Below, piece by piece: positions 25,467 to 34,578 of a stretch of 64,000 nt of DNA; position 1 is the stretch's first letter, and each line of letters starts with the position of its first letter. The position numbers and the translations under genes are program-made. The DNA comes from Saccharopolyspora rosea (GTDB taxonomy: Bacteria; Actinomycetota; Actinomycetes; Mycobacteriales; Pseudonocardiaceae), in the NCBI RefSeq assembly GCF_025643595.1, contig NZ_CP102826.1:5766001-5830000 (forward strand), written 5' to 3'. The notes under the pieces were generated by a model. That model saw nothing but the letters and a program-made list of their open reading frames with translations. It did no database searches and had not been told where the DNA came from.

Positions 25467-26807
25467 TCAGTGCTGCAACGCGCTGAGCGCGGTGTTCACC
25501 ATCGCCCGGATCCCGACCAGCAGCGCCCGCTCGTCCAGCGAGAACGTCGGCTGGTGCAGGTCCTTGATCCGGCCGCTGCCCGGGTGCACGCCGAGCCGCG
25601 CGAAGGAACCGGGCACGTGTTCGAGGTACCAGCCGAAGTCCTCACCCCCGGACGATTGCGGAGTGCTGCTGAGCGCCTGCTCCCCGACCCCGGCGGCGAT
25701 GCCGGAGCGCAGCACCTCGGTGCTCTCGGCATCGTTGACCACCGGCGGCACACCGCGGTGGTGCTTGAGGTCGAACCCGACGCCCAGCGGCGACAGCAGG
25801 CTGTGCACCAGCTCGTGGACCAGCGGTTCCAGCTTCGCCCAGGTGTCCCGGTCACCGGTCCGCAGCGTCCCGGTCAACGCGCCGTCCTGCGGGATCGCGT
25901 TGGGCGCCTCCCCCGCGTGCACCGACCCCCAGGTGAGCACGGTTCCGGTGCGCGGGTCGACGCGCCGGGACAGCAACGTCGGCAAGCCGGTGATCACCGC
26001 GCCCAGCGCGTGCACCAGGTCCGCCGTCAGGTGGGGGCGGGAGGTGTGGCCGCCGGGCGAGGTCAGGCGGAGTTCCAGCAGGTCGCTGGCGGAGGTGATG
26101 GCACCGACCCGGGTGCCGATCCGCCCCACCGGCAGCCGGGGGTCGCAGTGCAGCCCGAAGATCCGGTCCACGCCGTCGAGCGCGCCCGCGGACAGCACGT
26201 CCAGCGCGCCGCCGGGCATCACCTCCTCCGCCGGCTGGAAGATCATCCGCACCCGGCCCGGCAGGTCGGGCGCTCCGGCCAGCGCGAGCGCCGCGCCGAG
26301 CGCGATCGTGGTGTGCGCGTCGTGGCCGCAGGCGTGCGCGACTCCGTCCACAGTGGAGGAATACGGCAGGCCGGTCGCCTCGGTCAGGGGCAGCGCGTCG
26401 ATGTCCGCGCGCAGCGCGACGGTGCGTTGCCCCGGTTTCGGGTCCGGCCCGATGTCGCACACCAGACCGGTACCGACCGGCAGGACCCGCGGCTGCAGCC
26501 CGACGCTGGTCAGCCGCTCGGCGAGGAACCGGGTGGTCTCGTGCTCGGCGCGGGAGAGCTCGGGGTGGGCGTGGATGTGCCTGCGCCAGGCGACCACGCG
26601 GCCGGCGTTGACACCGATCCAGGCGTCCAGCCAGGAGGGTCCCCGCCCCGCACCGAGGTCTTCCACCGCGGATTCCACACTGGACCCCACGCTGGACATG
26701 GTGGAACCGATGTCCTCGCTCGGCCTGTCCACGCCCGGGGCCACGAGAGTCCCCTGCACCGAACCCCGGAACTGCCCTTCCGGCTCCCGAGAATCCACTA
26801 CCGTCAC
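25467..26807 (-). CDS. M20-family amidohydrolase / peptidase
   Basis: A 446-residue zinc hydrolase of the M20D group (hippurate hydrolase or AmiA/AmiB-like). Marks: WRRHIHAHPELSRAEHET, the metal site VALRADIDALPL and HACGHDAHTTIALG, the catalytic Glu pair in FQPAEEVMPGGA, and late SSGGEDFGWYLEHVPGSF. It would cleave N-acyl or amide bonds of amino acid derivatives in the cytoplasm. The N-terminus is about 60 residues longer than the minimal fold (Ser/Gly-rich), but the GTG at 26807 is backed by AGGAGGG at the right distance. It is the last gene before a 1-kb stretch with no clear gene. Confidence 0.88.
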   Translation of the reverse strand: MTVVDSREPEGQFRGSVQGTLVAPGVDRPSEDIGSTMSSVGSSVESAVEDLGAGRGPSWLDAWIGVNAGRVVAWRRHIHAHPELSRAEHETTRFLAERLTSVGLQPRVLPVGTGLVCDIGPDPKPGQRTVALRADIDALPLTEATGLPYSSTVDGVAHACGHDAHTTIALGAALALAGAPDLPGRVRMIFQPAEEVMPGGALDVLSAGALDGVDRIFGLHCDPRLPVGRIGTRVGAITSASDLLELRLTSPGGHTSRPHLTADLVHALGAVITGLPTLLSRRVDPRTGTVLTWGSVHAGEAPNAIPQDGALTGTLRTGDRDTWAKLEPLVHELVHSLLSPLGVGFDLKHHRGVPPVVNDAESTEVLRSGIAAGVGEQALSSTPQSSGGEDFGWYLEHVPGSFARLGVHPGSGRIKDLHQPTFSLDERALLVGIRAMVNTALSALQH

Positions 26808-27792
26808 GCCAACCCTCCTGTCCTGCGGGGAATCCGCACCCGCTACCGCCGCGGCACGAGCGAGAAGGCACGTTGCTCATGCCCACCTGTCCTCAGGCGA
26901 CGCCTGGGCGAGCGCGCCTGCACGGCCCGGCGCGGCGGGTCGACACCGCGCCGCCGGATGTGAAAGGAACCGCTCCGGCTAACCGCTCCCGGCCGGACCG
27001 CACCGGCCGCGCGAGCCCCCGTTCCGCAGGGCCCGACATCGACGGCCGCGGGATAACGGCTGCTCGCCGCCCGGGCCTGCCGTCGTCGATGGCGACTTCC
27101 GGTCGAGCGGTTCGCGCTCGACCTCGATCGCGCGGCGGTGCACCTCCGACGTGCACCCGTGGGCGCCGGTGTGTCCGGTCGCGCCGCTGGAGTGCTGCGT
27201 GGCACGCGCCGCGGTGAACGCGGGAACGCTGTTCGGCTCCGCGCCACCCGCAGTAACGATAGCGTGCACCATCCGTGGCGCTGCTGGGTGTCGGACGTGA
27301 CGCTCCGGGACCGCCGGTCCGGGTCGGATGACCACCTGCTCCGGCTCGTGGCGCAGCGCCGGTGCGCGACCGCGGGCGCGCACTGCCGCGATGCGGCTGT
27401 CGGCACGGTGCTGGAACGGAGCGGTACTCATGTGCTCCCCATCCTGCACCACGAGAGCGGCCGGTGCCTGCGCGATCGCCACGCAGAGCGACCACCGGTC
27501 GTTGGACTGCGACGAACGGGTGTCGCGGTTTCGGCCCGGCAGAAGAATGTTGCGCGCGCCGAAACGTCCGGTGAAGAAAATCGGGATCGACGTGGAAGGG
27601 TGTGGGCCGGCACCGGTCGGGGGGCTTCCCGGTGCCGGCCCACGTCTGTGCGTGCACGCGCCCCAGCCGGGGCCGCCCAAGCACGCGCTTAGTTGTGAAA
27701 ATCCCACAGGTTCGGCGCCAGGTCTAGTCCATCGCGAAAATTCGCCTATCAAGAATTCGCAATAAACCGACCGTTCGGCATGCCCGCTGCGG
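26808..27792. other. Stretch of about 985 bp with no convincing gene
   Basis: All long open frames here (for example 27138-27692 plus, 26893-27684 and 26979-27752 minus) give Arg- and Ala-rich peptides without recognisable domains and with weaker GC3 than neighbours. The minus frame 26979-27332 has the best codon bias (MSTAPFQHRADSRIAAVRA) but matches nothing I know. AT-rich patches lie at 27520-27600 and 27690-27780. A perfect hairpin at 27602-27643 hints that something is, or was, transcribed. Decayed genes are the likeliest content. Confidence 0.5.
27602..27643. terminator. Perfect 15-bp hairpin
   Basis: GTGGGCCGGCACCGG (27602-27616) and CCGGTGCCGGCCCAC (27629-27643) pair without mismatch around a 12-base loop. 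The strength and form are those of an actinobacterial terminator, although no gene ending here is certain on either strand. Confidence 0.65.
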
Positions 27793-28053
27793 CTACTTCT
27801 TCCACTTGACGAAGAAGACCGGCTTCTTGCGCGCTCGCCGGGACCCCAGAACCGCGGCGATCAGCACGATCCCGGTGACACCGATCGCGACCCGCTGCCG
27901 CGGCGTCAGCTGCTGCTCGGAGCCGGGATCCTGGGCGGGCGGCTGCGCGACCACCGTGGTCGCGGGAGCCGGCGCGGACGCCGCGGCAGGCGGCGCGAAC
28001 ACCAGGAACATGCCGATCAGGAGGCCGGAGAGCACACGGCCGGTCCGTCCCAT
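27793..28053 (-). CDS. Small secreted or membrane protein of unknown function
   Basis: An 86-residue protein with an N-terminal hydrophobic segment that looks like a signal peptide (LSGLLIGMFLVFAPPAAASA), a Pro/Gln-rich middle, a second hydrophobic segment (VAIGVTGIVLIAAVLGS) and a strongly basic end (RRARKKPVFFVKWKK). It may be a cell-wall-facing peptide held by its C-terminal helix with the basic tail in the cytoplasm, as in many actinobacterial small proteins. An in-frame GTG at 28065 is the other possible start; AAGGGG stands directly before it, which favours the ATG. No family is recognised. Confidence 0.55.
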   Translation of the reverse strand: MGRTGRVLSGLLIGMFLVFAPPAAASAPAPATTVVAQPPAQDPGSEQQLTPRQRVAIGVTGIVLIAAVLGSRRARKKPVFFVKWKK

Positions 28054-28177
28054 GGCGGTCCACACCCCTTCGCGCCGCGTCGATCACGCATTCACCCGTA
28101 CAGGTTCATTTGATCATATTCGCGGTTCGAAGTGACCAGCCGTGTTCGAGTTACCCCGGATCGTCGCAGTCCCGGGG

Positions 28178-28525
28178 TCAGCGGACCCGCCCTTCGCGCT
28201 CGATGCGGTCGCCGAGTTCGTCGACGACCAGGGTGTCGCGGCGGATGCCGTCCGTCCGGTAGGCCGCGCGGCCGACGAGCTGCGCCAGCACCGGGGCGGT
28301 CAGCATCTGGAACAGGCCGACCAGGACCAGCCCGGACGCGTAGCCGAAGTCGAACTGGACCGCGGTGCCGATGAGGATCAGCACCAGGCCGAGCGTCTGC
28401 GGTTTGGTGGCCGCCTGCAGACGCGCCGCCACGTCCGGGAAGCGCAGCAGACCCACCACGCCCAGCAGGCAGGACAGGGCACCGCCGATCAGGCACACCG
28501 CCGAGAACACGTCCAGCCAGCTCAT
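28178..28525 (-). CDS. mrpG: Monovalent cation/H+ antiporter subunit G
   Basis: A 115-residue membrane protein with three hydrophobic helices: VFSAVCLIGGALSCLLGVVG, a middle one (LGLVLILIGTAVQF) and VLVGLFQMLTAPVLAQLVG. The PDVAARLQAATKPQTLGL loop between helices 1 and 2 is the MnhG signature. It is the last member of the seven-gene Mrp complex, which exchanges Na+ or K+ for protons across the cytoplasmic membrane and serves pH and salt homeostasis. The ATG overlaps the stop of mrpF. The C-terminal 30 residues are charged and cytoplasmic. Confidence 0.92.
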   Translation of the reverse strand: MSWLDVFSAVCLIGGALSCLLGVVGLLRFPDVAARLQAATKPQTLGLVLILIGTAVQFDFGYASGLVLVGLFQMLTAPVLAQLVGRAAYRTDGIRRDTLVVDELGDRIEREGRVR

Positions 28526-28788
28526 CGGTACGGCTCCTTCTTCTCCACCAGGCGGGCCGCGCCGATCGACCCGATGAACGCCAGCAGCGAGAACCCGGCC
28601 AGCAGCGCGATGTTCGACCCGTCCTTCTGCCAGCCCATGCCGACGCACGTCGCCGCCACGATCAGCGTGACGAACACGTCGACCGCCACGATGCGGTCCA
28701 GGGTGGTCCGGCCGCGCAGCAAGCGGACCAGCACGAGCAGCCCGGCCACCGACAGCAGCCCGAACGTCACCGCGAAAACCCAGGTCAT
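28522..28788 (-). CDS. mrpF: Monovalent cation/H+ antiporter subunit F
   Basis: An 88-residue protein with three membrane helices (VFAVTFGLLSVAGLLVLVRL, IVAVDVFVTLIVAATCVG, NIALLAGFSLLAFIGSIGAA). RGRTTLDRIVAVDV, with the conserved Arg-Asp pair, is the MnhF/MrpF signature. It is needed for assembly of the Mrp antiporter and is related to bile-salt/cation transport subunits. Its ATG overlaps the mrpE stop and its own stop overlaps the mrpG start, so translation runs through the operon. Confidence 0.92.
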   Translation of the reverse strand: MTWVFAVTFGLLSVAGLLVLVRLLRGRTTLDRIVAVDVFVTLIVAATCVGMGWQKDGSNIALLAGFSLLAFIGSIGAARLVEKKEPYR

Positions 28789-29318
28789 GCCGCACTCCCC
28801 CGATCGACCAGGGCCACCGCCCGGGGCGACCCGACCGCCCGCACCACCCGCTTCTCCAGCGCCAGCACGTCCCGGCGCACCGACTCGGCGTCGGACTCCC
28901 GCATGCCGAGCGCGTAGACGTAGCAGATGCGGTTGACGCGGTCGATCTGCATCACGAACTTGCCGGGCGCCAGCGACACCCCGTTCGCCACCATCGCGGT
29001 CAGGTGGTCGGAGTCGGTCAGCAGCGTCACCGCGACGATGCCCGCCGGTGTCCCGGGACCGTGGCGCAGCGCCTGCCAGGACACCCGCAACGTGGAGACC
29101 ACCAGGTCCCAGGCGAGGTAGCCGATCAGCTCCAGCAGCCGCAGCGGGCGCAGCCGCATGCCGGTCGTGATCGGCGGCATCGGGAAGACCGCGGCCACCA
29201 GCGCCGCCACCACCACGCCGAACACCAGCGTGCCGAGGTCGAAGGTGCCCCACAGCAGCAGCCACACCACCGTCAGCCAGGCCACCAGCGGCAGGCGCCG
29301 GGCGAACCGTCCGGTCAT
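28785..29318 (-). CDS. mrpE: Monovalent cation/H+ antiporter subunit E
   Basis: A 177-residue subunit. Two to three N-terminal helices (LPLVAWLTVVWLLLWGTFDL, VFGVVVAALVAAVFPM) are followed by a cytoplasmic domain with VSTLRVSWQALRHGPGTPAG, LTDSDHLTAMVANGVSLAPG and VYALGMRESDAESVRRDV, the MnhE signature. It helps hold the MrpABCD and MrpEFG parts together. The ATG overlaps the stop of mrpD by four bases. A cytoplasmic tail of about 40 residues follows the conserved core. Confidence 0.92.
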   Translation of the reverse strand: MTGRFARRLPLVAWLTVVWLLLWGTFDLGTLVFGVVVAALVAAVFPMPPITTGMRLRPLRLLELIGYLAWDLVVSTLRVSWQALRHGPGTPAGIVAVTLLTDSDHLTAMVANGVSLAPGKFVMQIDRVNRICYVYALGMRESDAESVRRDVLALEKRVVRAVGSPRAVALVDRGSAA

Positions 29319-30844
29319 CGCGCACCTCCCAGCACCGCGGTGCGGTACGCCTCGCCGTGCATCAGGTCGGCGGCCGCCCGGCCGCTGATGTTCGCCAGCG
29401 GACCGGCCACCAGCGCGATCACCACGCTCGCCGCGACCAGCACGCCGGTCGCCGCCACCATCGGCCGGTTCGACGTGGCGGTGCCGACGACGAGTTCGTC
29501 GCTGGGGTCGGGATCGGCCTCGGGCGCCCTGACCTGGCCCCAGAAGGCGCGGGTCCACACCCGGGCCATCGCGTAGAGGGTCAGCAGGCTGGTGAGCACG
29601 GCACCGCCGGTCACCGCGTAGGCCGCCCAGGTGCCGACGCCGACACCGGCCTGCAACAGGGCGAGCTTGGCGACGAAACCGGAGAACGGCGGCACGCCCG
29701 CGAGGCTGAGCGCGGGCAGCGCGAACAGCACCGCGATCAGCGGCGCCGCCTTGACCAGTCCGCCCATCCGGGTCAGCGCCACCGTGCCGGTGTGCCGCGT
29801 GATCAACCCGCTGACCAGGAACAACGTGGCCTGCACGGTGATGTGGTGGACGACGTAGAGGATCACGCCGGTCAGCCCGGCGATGTCGTAGACGCCGAGC
29901 CCGAACAGCATGTAGCCGATGTGGCTGACCAGCAGGAACGACAGCAGCCGGTTCAGGTCGTTCTGGGCCAGCGCGCCCAGTGCGCCGACCAGCATCGTGA
30001 CCAGGGCGATCACCAGCATCAGCGTCCAGCTCTGCTGGTGGGTGAACACCAGCGTCTGGGTGCGGATCAGCGCGTAGACGCCGACCTTGGTGAGCAGTCC
30101 GGCGAACACCGCGGTGACGGGCGCGGGTGCCGTCGGATAGCTGTCCGGCAGCCAGAAGTGCAGCGGCACCATCGCGGCCTTGATCCCGAACACGATCACC
30201 ACGAGCAGGCTCAGCGCCACCCGCAGGCCGTCCGGGAGCAGCCCGACCTTCTGGCCGAGGTCGGCGAGGTTGACCGTGCCGGTGGACGCGTACACCAGCG
30301 CGATCACGGTGATGAACAGCAGCGACGACGCGAGGCTGACGATCGTGTAGGTCATGCCCGCGCGGACCCGGCGCGTCGTGGTGCGCCGCGTGATCAGCAC
30401 GTACGACGACGAGAGCATGATCTCGAAGGCGACGAACAGGTTGAACAGGTCGCCGGTGAGGTAGGCCAGCGAGACGCCCGCGCACAGCATCAGGTACATC
30501 GGGTGGAACGTGGTGCTGGAGCGCTCCCGGCCGTAGTCGGTGATGCGCTGCCCGATCGAGTAGATCAGCACCGCGAACGTCACCACCGACGAGACCACCA
30601 GCAGCAGCGCGGACAACCGGTCGGCGACCAGGGTGATCCCGGCGGGCGCCGGCCAGCCGCCCATCTGCAGCACCAGCGGGCCGTCGCGGTCGGCGACGCG
30701 CAGCAGCACGACCGCGTCGGCGATGATCGCGCCGAGCACGACGACGCCGATCAACCGCTGCACGTCGGCGAAGCGGCCGAGCGCCAGCGACAGCCCCGCG
30801 GCGGCCAGCGGGAGCAGCACGGGCAGGGCCACCAGGACGTTCAC
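29315..30844 (-). CDS. mrpD: Monovalent cation/H+ antiporter subunit D
   Basis: A 509-residue membrane protein of the NuoL/M/N antiporter family with about 14 helices. Family marks include the Lys/Glu sites of proton antiporters: LFVAFEIMLSSSYVL (helix 5 Glu), GIKAAMVPLHFWLPDSYPTAP (helix 7-8 Lys and the LPDSY loop), and FAGLLTKVGVYALIRTQTLV. It pumps or conducts protons coupled to cation export in the Mrp complex and is related to complex I subunits. GTG overlaps the stop of mrpC (GTGA). Confidence 0.95.
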   Translation of the reverse strand: MNVLVALPVLLPLAAAGLSLALGRFADVQRLIGVVVLGAIIADAVVLLRVADRDGPLVLQMGGWPAPAGITLVADRLSALLLVVSSVVTFAVLIYSIGQRITDYGRERSSTTFHPMYLMLCAGVSLAYLTGDLFNLFVAFEIMLSSSYVLITRRTTTRRVRAGMTYTIVSLASSLLFITVIALVYASTGTVNLADLGQKVGLLPDGLRVALSLLVVIVFGIKAAMVPLHFWLPDSYPTAPAPVTAVFAGLLTKVGVYALIRTQTLVFTHQQSWTLMLVIALVTMLVGALGALAQNDLNRLLSFLLVSHIGYMLFGLGVYDIAGLTGVILYVVHHITVQATLFLVSGLITRHTGTVALTRMGGLVKAAPLIAVLFALPALSLAGVPPFSGFVAKLALLQAGVGVGTWAAYAVTGGAVLTSLLTLYAMARVWTRAFWGQVRAPEADPDPSDELVVGTATSNRPMVAATGVLVAASVVIALVAGPLANISGRAAADLMHGEAYRTAVLGGAR

Positions 30845-31260
30845 TCCGTGGCCTCCTTCTCCAGCTGCTCCTCGGCGGCGTCCTCCTCGGACTCGGCGAG
30901 CTGCCGTTCCAGCCGCTGGATCCGCCGGTCCTCGACGTCGTCGCGGACCTCGTCGTGGCCCAGCAGCGACCACGACCGGTAGGCCAGGGCGAGCAGGAAG
31001 GTGGTGAGCGCGAAGGTGATCACGATCGCGGTCAGCGCCATGGCCTGCGGCAGCGGGTCGGCCATCTGCTCCGGCGACGCGGAGCCGAGCATCGGCGCGC
31101 GTCCGGGCGGCCCACCGGCCAGTTGCAGCAGCAGGTTCGAGGCGTGCCCGAGGACGACGATGCCGATCAGCACGCGCATCAACGACCGCTGCATGAGCAG
31201 GTAGAAGCCGACGGAATACAGCACCGCCAGCACCACGGCCATCGTCAGGTTCACCGTCAC
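30841..31260 (-). CDS. mrpC: Monovalent cation/H+ antiporter subunit C
   Basis: A 139-residue NuoK-like subunit with three helices (AVVLAVLYSVGFYLLMQRSL, VLIGIVVLGHASNLLLQLAG, and QAMALTAIVITFALTTFLLA). The DPLPQAMALTAIVI loop is the MnhC signature. It extends about 25 residues past the usual end with a strongly acidic helical tail (RLERQLAESEEDAAEEQLEK), as seen in other actinobacterial copies. GTG overlaps mrpB's stop (GTGA). Confidence 0.94.
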   Translation of the reverse strand: MTVNLTMAVVLAVLYSVGFYLLMQRSLMRVLIGIVVLGHASNLLLQLAGGPPGRAPMLGSASPEQMADPLPQAMALTAIVITFALTTFLLALAYRSWSLLGHDEVRDDVEDRRIQRLERQLAESEEDAAEEQLEKEATE

Positions 31261-31793
31261 GGCTGGCCCCTCTCCGCCGCGGCCGCGTCGGCTTCGATCC
31301 CGGAGCCGAGGGTGCGCAGCAGGTCGAGGACCACGCCGACGATCAGCACGTAGACGCCGGTGTCGAGCACGACGCTGGTGACGAATTTCAGCTGCCCCAG
31401 CAGCGGCACGTCGAACTTGTAGATGGCGCTTTCCAGCAGCTGCCCGCCGAACAGCAGCGGGAGGAACGCGGTGAGCGTGGCGACGGTCAGGCCGATCCCG
31501 ATCAGCACCGGCGGGCGCATCGACACGATCGCGCTGTCGTCCATTCGCCCGCCGGCGAGGTAGCGCAGCACGAACGCCTGCCCGGCGACCAGACCGCCGC
31601 TGAAGCCGCCGCCCGCGCGGTCGTGCCCGGCGAACAGCAGGTAGATCGACAGCACCAGGACGGTCGGGAACACGATCCGCGCCGTGAGTTCCAGCAGGAC
31701 GGTGCGTTCCCGGCCGTCGCGGCAGAAGCCGGACAGCATCCACCGCTCGGTCGGCGCGTCCCAGTTCGTCCAGGGCGTTTTGCTGGTGGTCAT
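31257..31793 (-). CDS. mrpB: Monovalent cation/H+ antiporter subunit B
   Basis: A 178-residue subunit with four helices. The ELTARIVFPTVLVLSIYLLF start, AGHDRAGGGFSGGLVAG loop and LKFVTSVVLDTGVYVLIVGV are MnhB signatures; the last helix holds the conserved Asp-Thr-Gly. The N-terminal 25 residues (TTSKTPWTNWDAPTERWML) are cytoplasmic. The ATG overlaps mrpA's stop by four bases, so it is translated in step with the large subunit. Confidence 0.95.
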   Translation of the reverse strand: MTTSKTPWTNWDAPTERWMLSGFCRDGRERTVLLELTARIVFPTVLVLSIYLLFAGHDRAGGGFSGGLVAGQAFVLRYLAGGRMDDSAIVSMRPPVLIGIGLTVATLTAFLPLLFGGQLLESAIYKFDVPLLGQLKFVTSVVLDTGVYVLIVGVVLDLLRTLGSGIEADAAAAERGQP

Positions 31794-34141
31794 TCCCGCA
31801 CCTCCTCCTGCGTTCCACTGAGGACGGTCGTTCGGGTCTCGGCCCGGCGGCTGCTGCGTTTTCGGCGTTCGTGCCGGGCGGCGAGGACCAGGCTGGCCAC
31901 GCCGGTGGCGGCGACCGCGAGCACCGAGATCTCGCCGACGGTGTCGAAGGCGCGGAAGTCGACGATGATCGCGTTGACGATGTTGGTGGCCCCGGTGCCC
32001 TGCGGCGCATCGACGACGTACCGGGCGGTGGCCTGCGGCGGGGCCTGCCGGGCGGAGCTGAAGACCACCGCCGCGGCGGCGATGAACATCCCGGCGGCAG
32101 CGGCGATGACCATCTTCGGCCAACGCAGCGCCCGGGCGCCGTCGCCCTGGGCGAACCGGACCGGCAGGCGGCGCAGCACGAGCACGAACGCCACCAGGGT
32201 CAGCGTCTCGACGAGGAACTGCGCCAGCGCCAGGTCCGGCCCACCGTCCACGATGAACAGTCCACCGATGCCGTAGCCGACGACGCCGACCATGAGCACC
32301 GCGGTCAGCCGCCGCCGGGACCGCGCCACCGCGATCGCGGCGACCACGACGGCCACCGCCAGCGGGAGCTGGAGCAGCTCGTCGTAGGCCCGCAGGTTCT
32401 CCGGCGCGCTCGCCCGCAGCGCCAGCGCCGTGCCGGGGACCGCCAGCACCGTCAGCAGGATGATGCCGAGGTAGGTGGGCAGCGAACCGACCTGGAGCCG
32501 ACCGGTGACGCCGACCGCGACGCGTTCCAGCAGGGCCATGATCCGCTCGTAGCCGCGTTGCGCGTCGAGCGGGTGGGGCAGTTCCTCCCGGAATCCGGTG
32601 ACGTGCGTCCTGGCCAGGTGCAGCACCACACCGCCGGCCACTGCGAAGGCCGACAGCAGCAGCGGGACCGTCCAGCCGTGCCAGAGGTCCAGGTGGTAGT
32701 CGTGCGTGCCGAAGACCGCCGCGTAGGCGGTCGCGAGCTCGTCGGCGACCGGGTAGCCGATGCCCAGCACCACGCCGGCGAGCGAGGGCAGCGCCGCGGC
32801 GGCGAACCCGAGCAACGCGGGCCGGCTCGCTTCCGTCGGTGCGACACCGGGTTTCGTCGCGAACACGCCCCACAGCACGCGCAGGCTGTAGGCGACGGTC
32901 AGCATCGACCCGCCGACCAGCACGACGTCGATCAGCAGGTCGGTGCGGTCGCCTTCGAGGAAGGCGCTGAACGCGGCCTCCTTGCCGAGGAACCCGAGCA
33001 TCGGCGGCAGCCCCGCCATCGACGCCACGCCCAGCAAGGCGATCCCGGCCAACCACGGCATCCGCCTGCCCAGACCGGACAGCTCGCGCAGGTCGCGGGT
33101 GCCCGCCTCGTGGTCGACGATCCCGACGACCAGGAACAGCGTCGCCTTGAACAGGCCGTGCGCGAGCAGCATCGCCGCCCCGGCCACCGCGGCGGTGTAG
33201 GTCCCGGTGCCGAGCAGCACCATCAGGAAGCCGAGCTGGCTGACGGTCCCGTAGGCGAGCAGCTTCTTCAGGTCGTACTCGTGCAGTGCGCGCCAACCAC
33301 CGAGGAGCATCGTGACCAGTCCGAAGACGACGGCGGGCACCCACCACACGGCGACGCCGAGGAACACCGGCGCCAACCGGGCCACCAGGAACACCCCGGC
33401 CTTGACCATCGACGCGGCGTGCAGGTACGCCGAGATCGGCGTGGGCGCGACCATCGCGGCCGGAAGCCAGTTGTGGAACGGGATCTGCGCGGACTTGGTG
33501 AACGCGCCGACGAGGATCAGCACCGCGGCCACCGCGACCGGGGCGCCGCCGGGCGGGTTGGCCATCAGCTCCGAGATCCGGTAGGTGCCCGCGGACTCGC
33601 CGAGGACGACGAAACCGAGCAGCATCACCAGCCCGCCGAGCGTGGTGATCATCAGCGCCTGCAACGCCGAGCGCCGCGATCCGCGGCTGACCCCGGCCTG
33701 ACCGACCAGCAGGAACGAGCAGATCGTGGTCAGTTCCCAGAAGACGTAGAGGGTGATCAGGTCGTCGGCCAGGACGAGGCCGAGCATCGCCCCGGCGAAC
33801 GCCAGCAGCAGCGGTGCGCTGCGCCGCGCTGCACCGCTGCCCGCGGCGAAGTAGTAGTCGGAGTAGAGCAGCACGAGGGCGCCGATGCCCGCGACGAGGA
33901 TCGTCATCAGCAGCGCGAGCGCGTCGAGGCGGAAGCTGAACTCCAGGCCGATCAGCGGCGCCCACGCGACGGTTTCGGTGCTCACCTGGCCGTCGAGCAC
34001 CGCTGGCGCCTGGGACAACACCCAGCCGAGCGCTGCGGCGGGCGGCACCGCGGCGATCAGGAACGCGGCGCGGGTGCTGCGACGGGTGATGGCCGGCAGG
34101 CCCAGGGCGACCAGCAGGTGCGCGATGACGAAAGCGAGCAA
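31790..34141 (-). CDS. mrpA: Monovalent cation/H+ antiporter subunit A
   Basis: The large subunit, 783 residues. The N-terminal two thirds is a NuoL-like antiporter with DDLITLYVFWELTTICSFLL, TKSAQIPFHNWLPAAMVAPT and HAASMVKAGVFLVARLAPVF, which carry the ion-path Glu and Lys residues. The C-terminal third (from about 560) adds the MbhD/MbhE-like helices with VDGGPDLALAQFLVETLTLV and VVDFRAFDTVGEISVLAVAA, so A is the usual fused form. The start is uncertain: TTG at 34141 stands five bases after GAGGAGG, while GTG at 34147 lies inside it. It heads a seven-gene operon in which every junction overlaps by four bases. Confidence 0.95.
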   Translation of the reverse strand: MLAFVIAHLLVALGLPAITRRSTRAAFLIAAVPPAAALGWVLSQAPAVLDGQVSTETVAWAPLIGLEFSFRLDALALLMTILVAGIGALVLLYSDYYFAAGSGAARRSAPLLLAFAGAMLGLVLADDLITLYVFWELTTICSFLLVGQAGVSRGSRRSALQALMITTLGGLVMLLGFVVLGESAGTYRISELMANPPGGAPVAVAAVLILVGAFTKSAQIPFHNWLPAAMVAPTPISAYLHAASMVKAGVFLVARLAPVFLGVAVWWVPAVVFGLVTMLLGGWRALHEYDLKKLLAYGTVSQLGFLMVLLGTGTYTAAVAGAAMLLAHGLFKATLFLVVGIVDHEAGTRDLRELSGLGRRMPWLAGIALLGVASMAGLPPMLGFLGKEAAFSAFLEGDRTDLLIDVVLVGGSMLTVAYSLRVLWGVFATKPGVAPTEASRPALLGFAAAALPSLAGVVLGIGYPVADELATAYAAVFGTHDYHLDLWHGWTVPLLLSAFAVAGGVVLHLARTHVTGFREELPHPLDAQRGYERIMALLERVAVGVTGRLQVGSLPTYLGIILLTVLAVPGTALALRASAPENLRAYDELLQLPLAVAVVVAAIAVARSRRRLTAVLMVGVVGYGIGGLFIVDGGPDLALAQFLVETLTLVAFVLVLRRLPVRFAQGDGARALRWPKMVIAAAAGMFIAAAAVVFSSARQAPPQATARYVVDAPQGTGATNIVNAIIVDFRAFDTVGEISVLAVAATGVASLVLAARHERRKRSSRRAETRTTVLSGTQEEVRE

Positions 34142-34578
34142 GGGCACCTCCTCGACTGGTCGGTCGGCGGTGTCCTGCCGAACACCTGTCGACTGCACCG
34201 GCAGGGGGGAGATCACACCCGGGGGCAGTCACCAGACCTGCCGACACCCGACCACCGGGGATTGTTCGCCACCACCACCGTGGGCGCACCGCGAGCGGAT
34301 GTCGGTTGAGGAAGGCTCGGGCCAGGACGTTCAGCGAGGTCCGATTGATGCCAACTTATCCGAAAGCCACTTCTCATGCCCAATCGCGCACAGGCGACGA
34401 CCACGGGCTCCGGCGAGCGTTTTCCGTTGCGACGACAGCGACCTCCCGTCCCGGACAGCCGGACCGCACCACCTGCACCAGTGGGAAACTTCACTTTTCG
34501 GTAACGTCGTTTCGGCAGCTCAGCGTCGGCCTCACCGGTTCCGCACCGCAGGGCCGATCAACGGTGGACAATGTTCGG
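34142..34578. promoter_or_regulatory. Divergent region between mrpA and the Ser/Thr kinase gene
   Basis: These 437 bp should hold promoters for both the mrp operon and the kinase. AT-richer patches lie at 34330-34385 and 34485-34510 (CTTCACTTTTCGGTAACG). In-frame sequence upstream of the kinase stays open but shows no conservation. No other gene is supported. I cannot place the promoters with confidence. Confidence 0.45.

Noticed and set aside
27138-27692. 184-codon plus frame and overlapping minus frames in the 1-kb gap
   Set aside because: Composition is Arg/Ala-rich without motifs; several frames are open at once, as expected of high-GC non-coding DNA.
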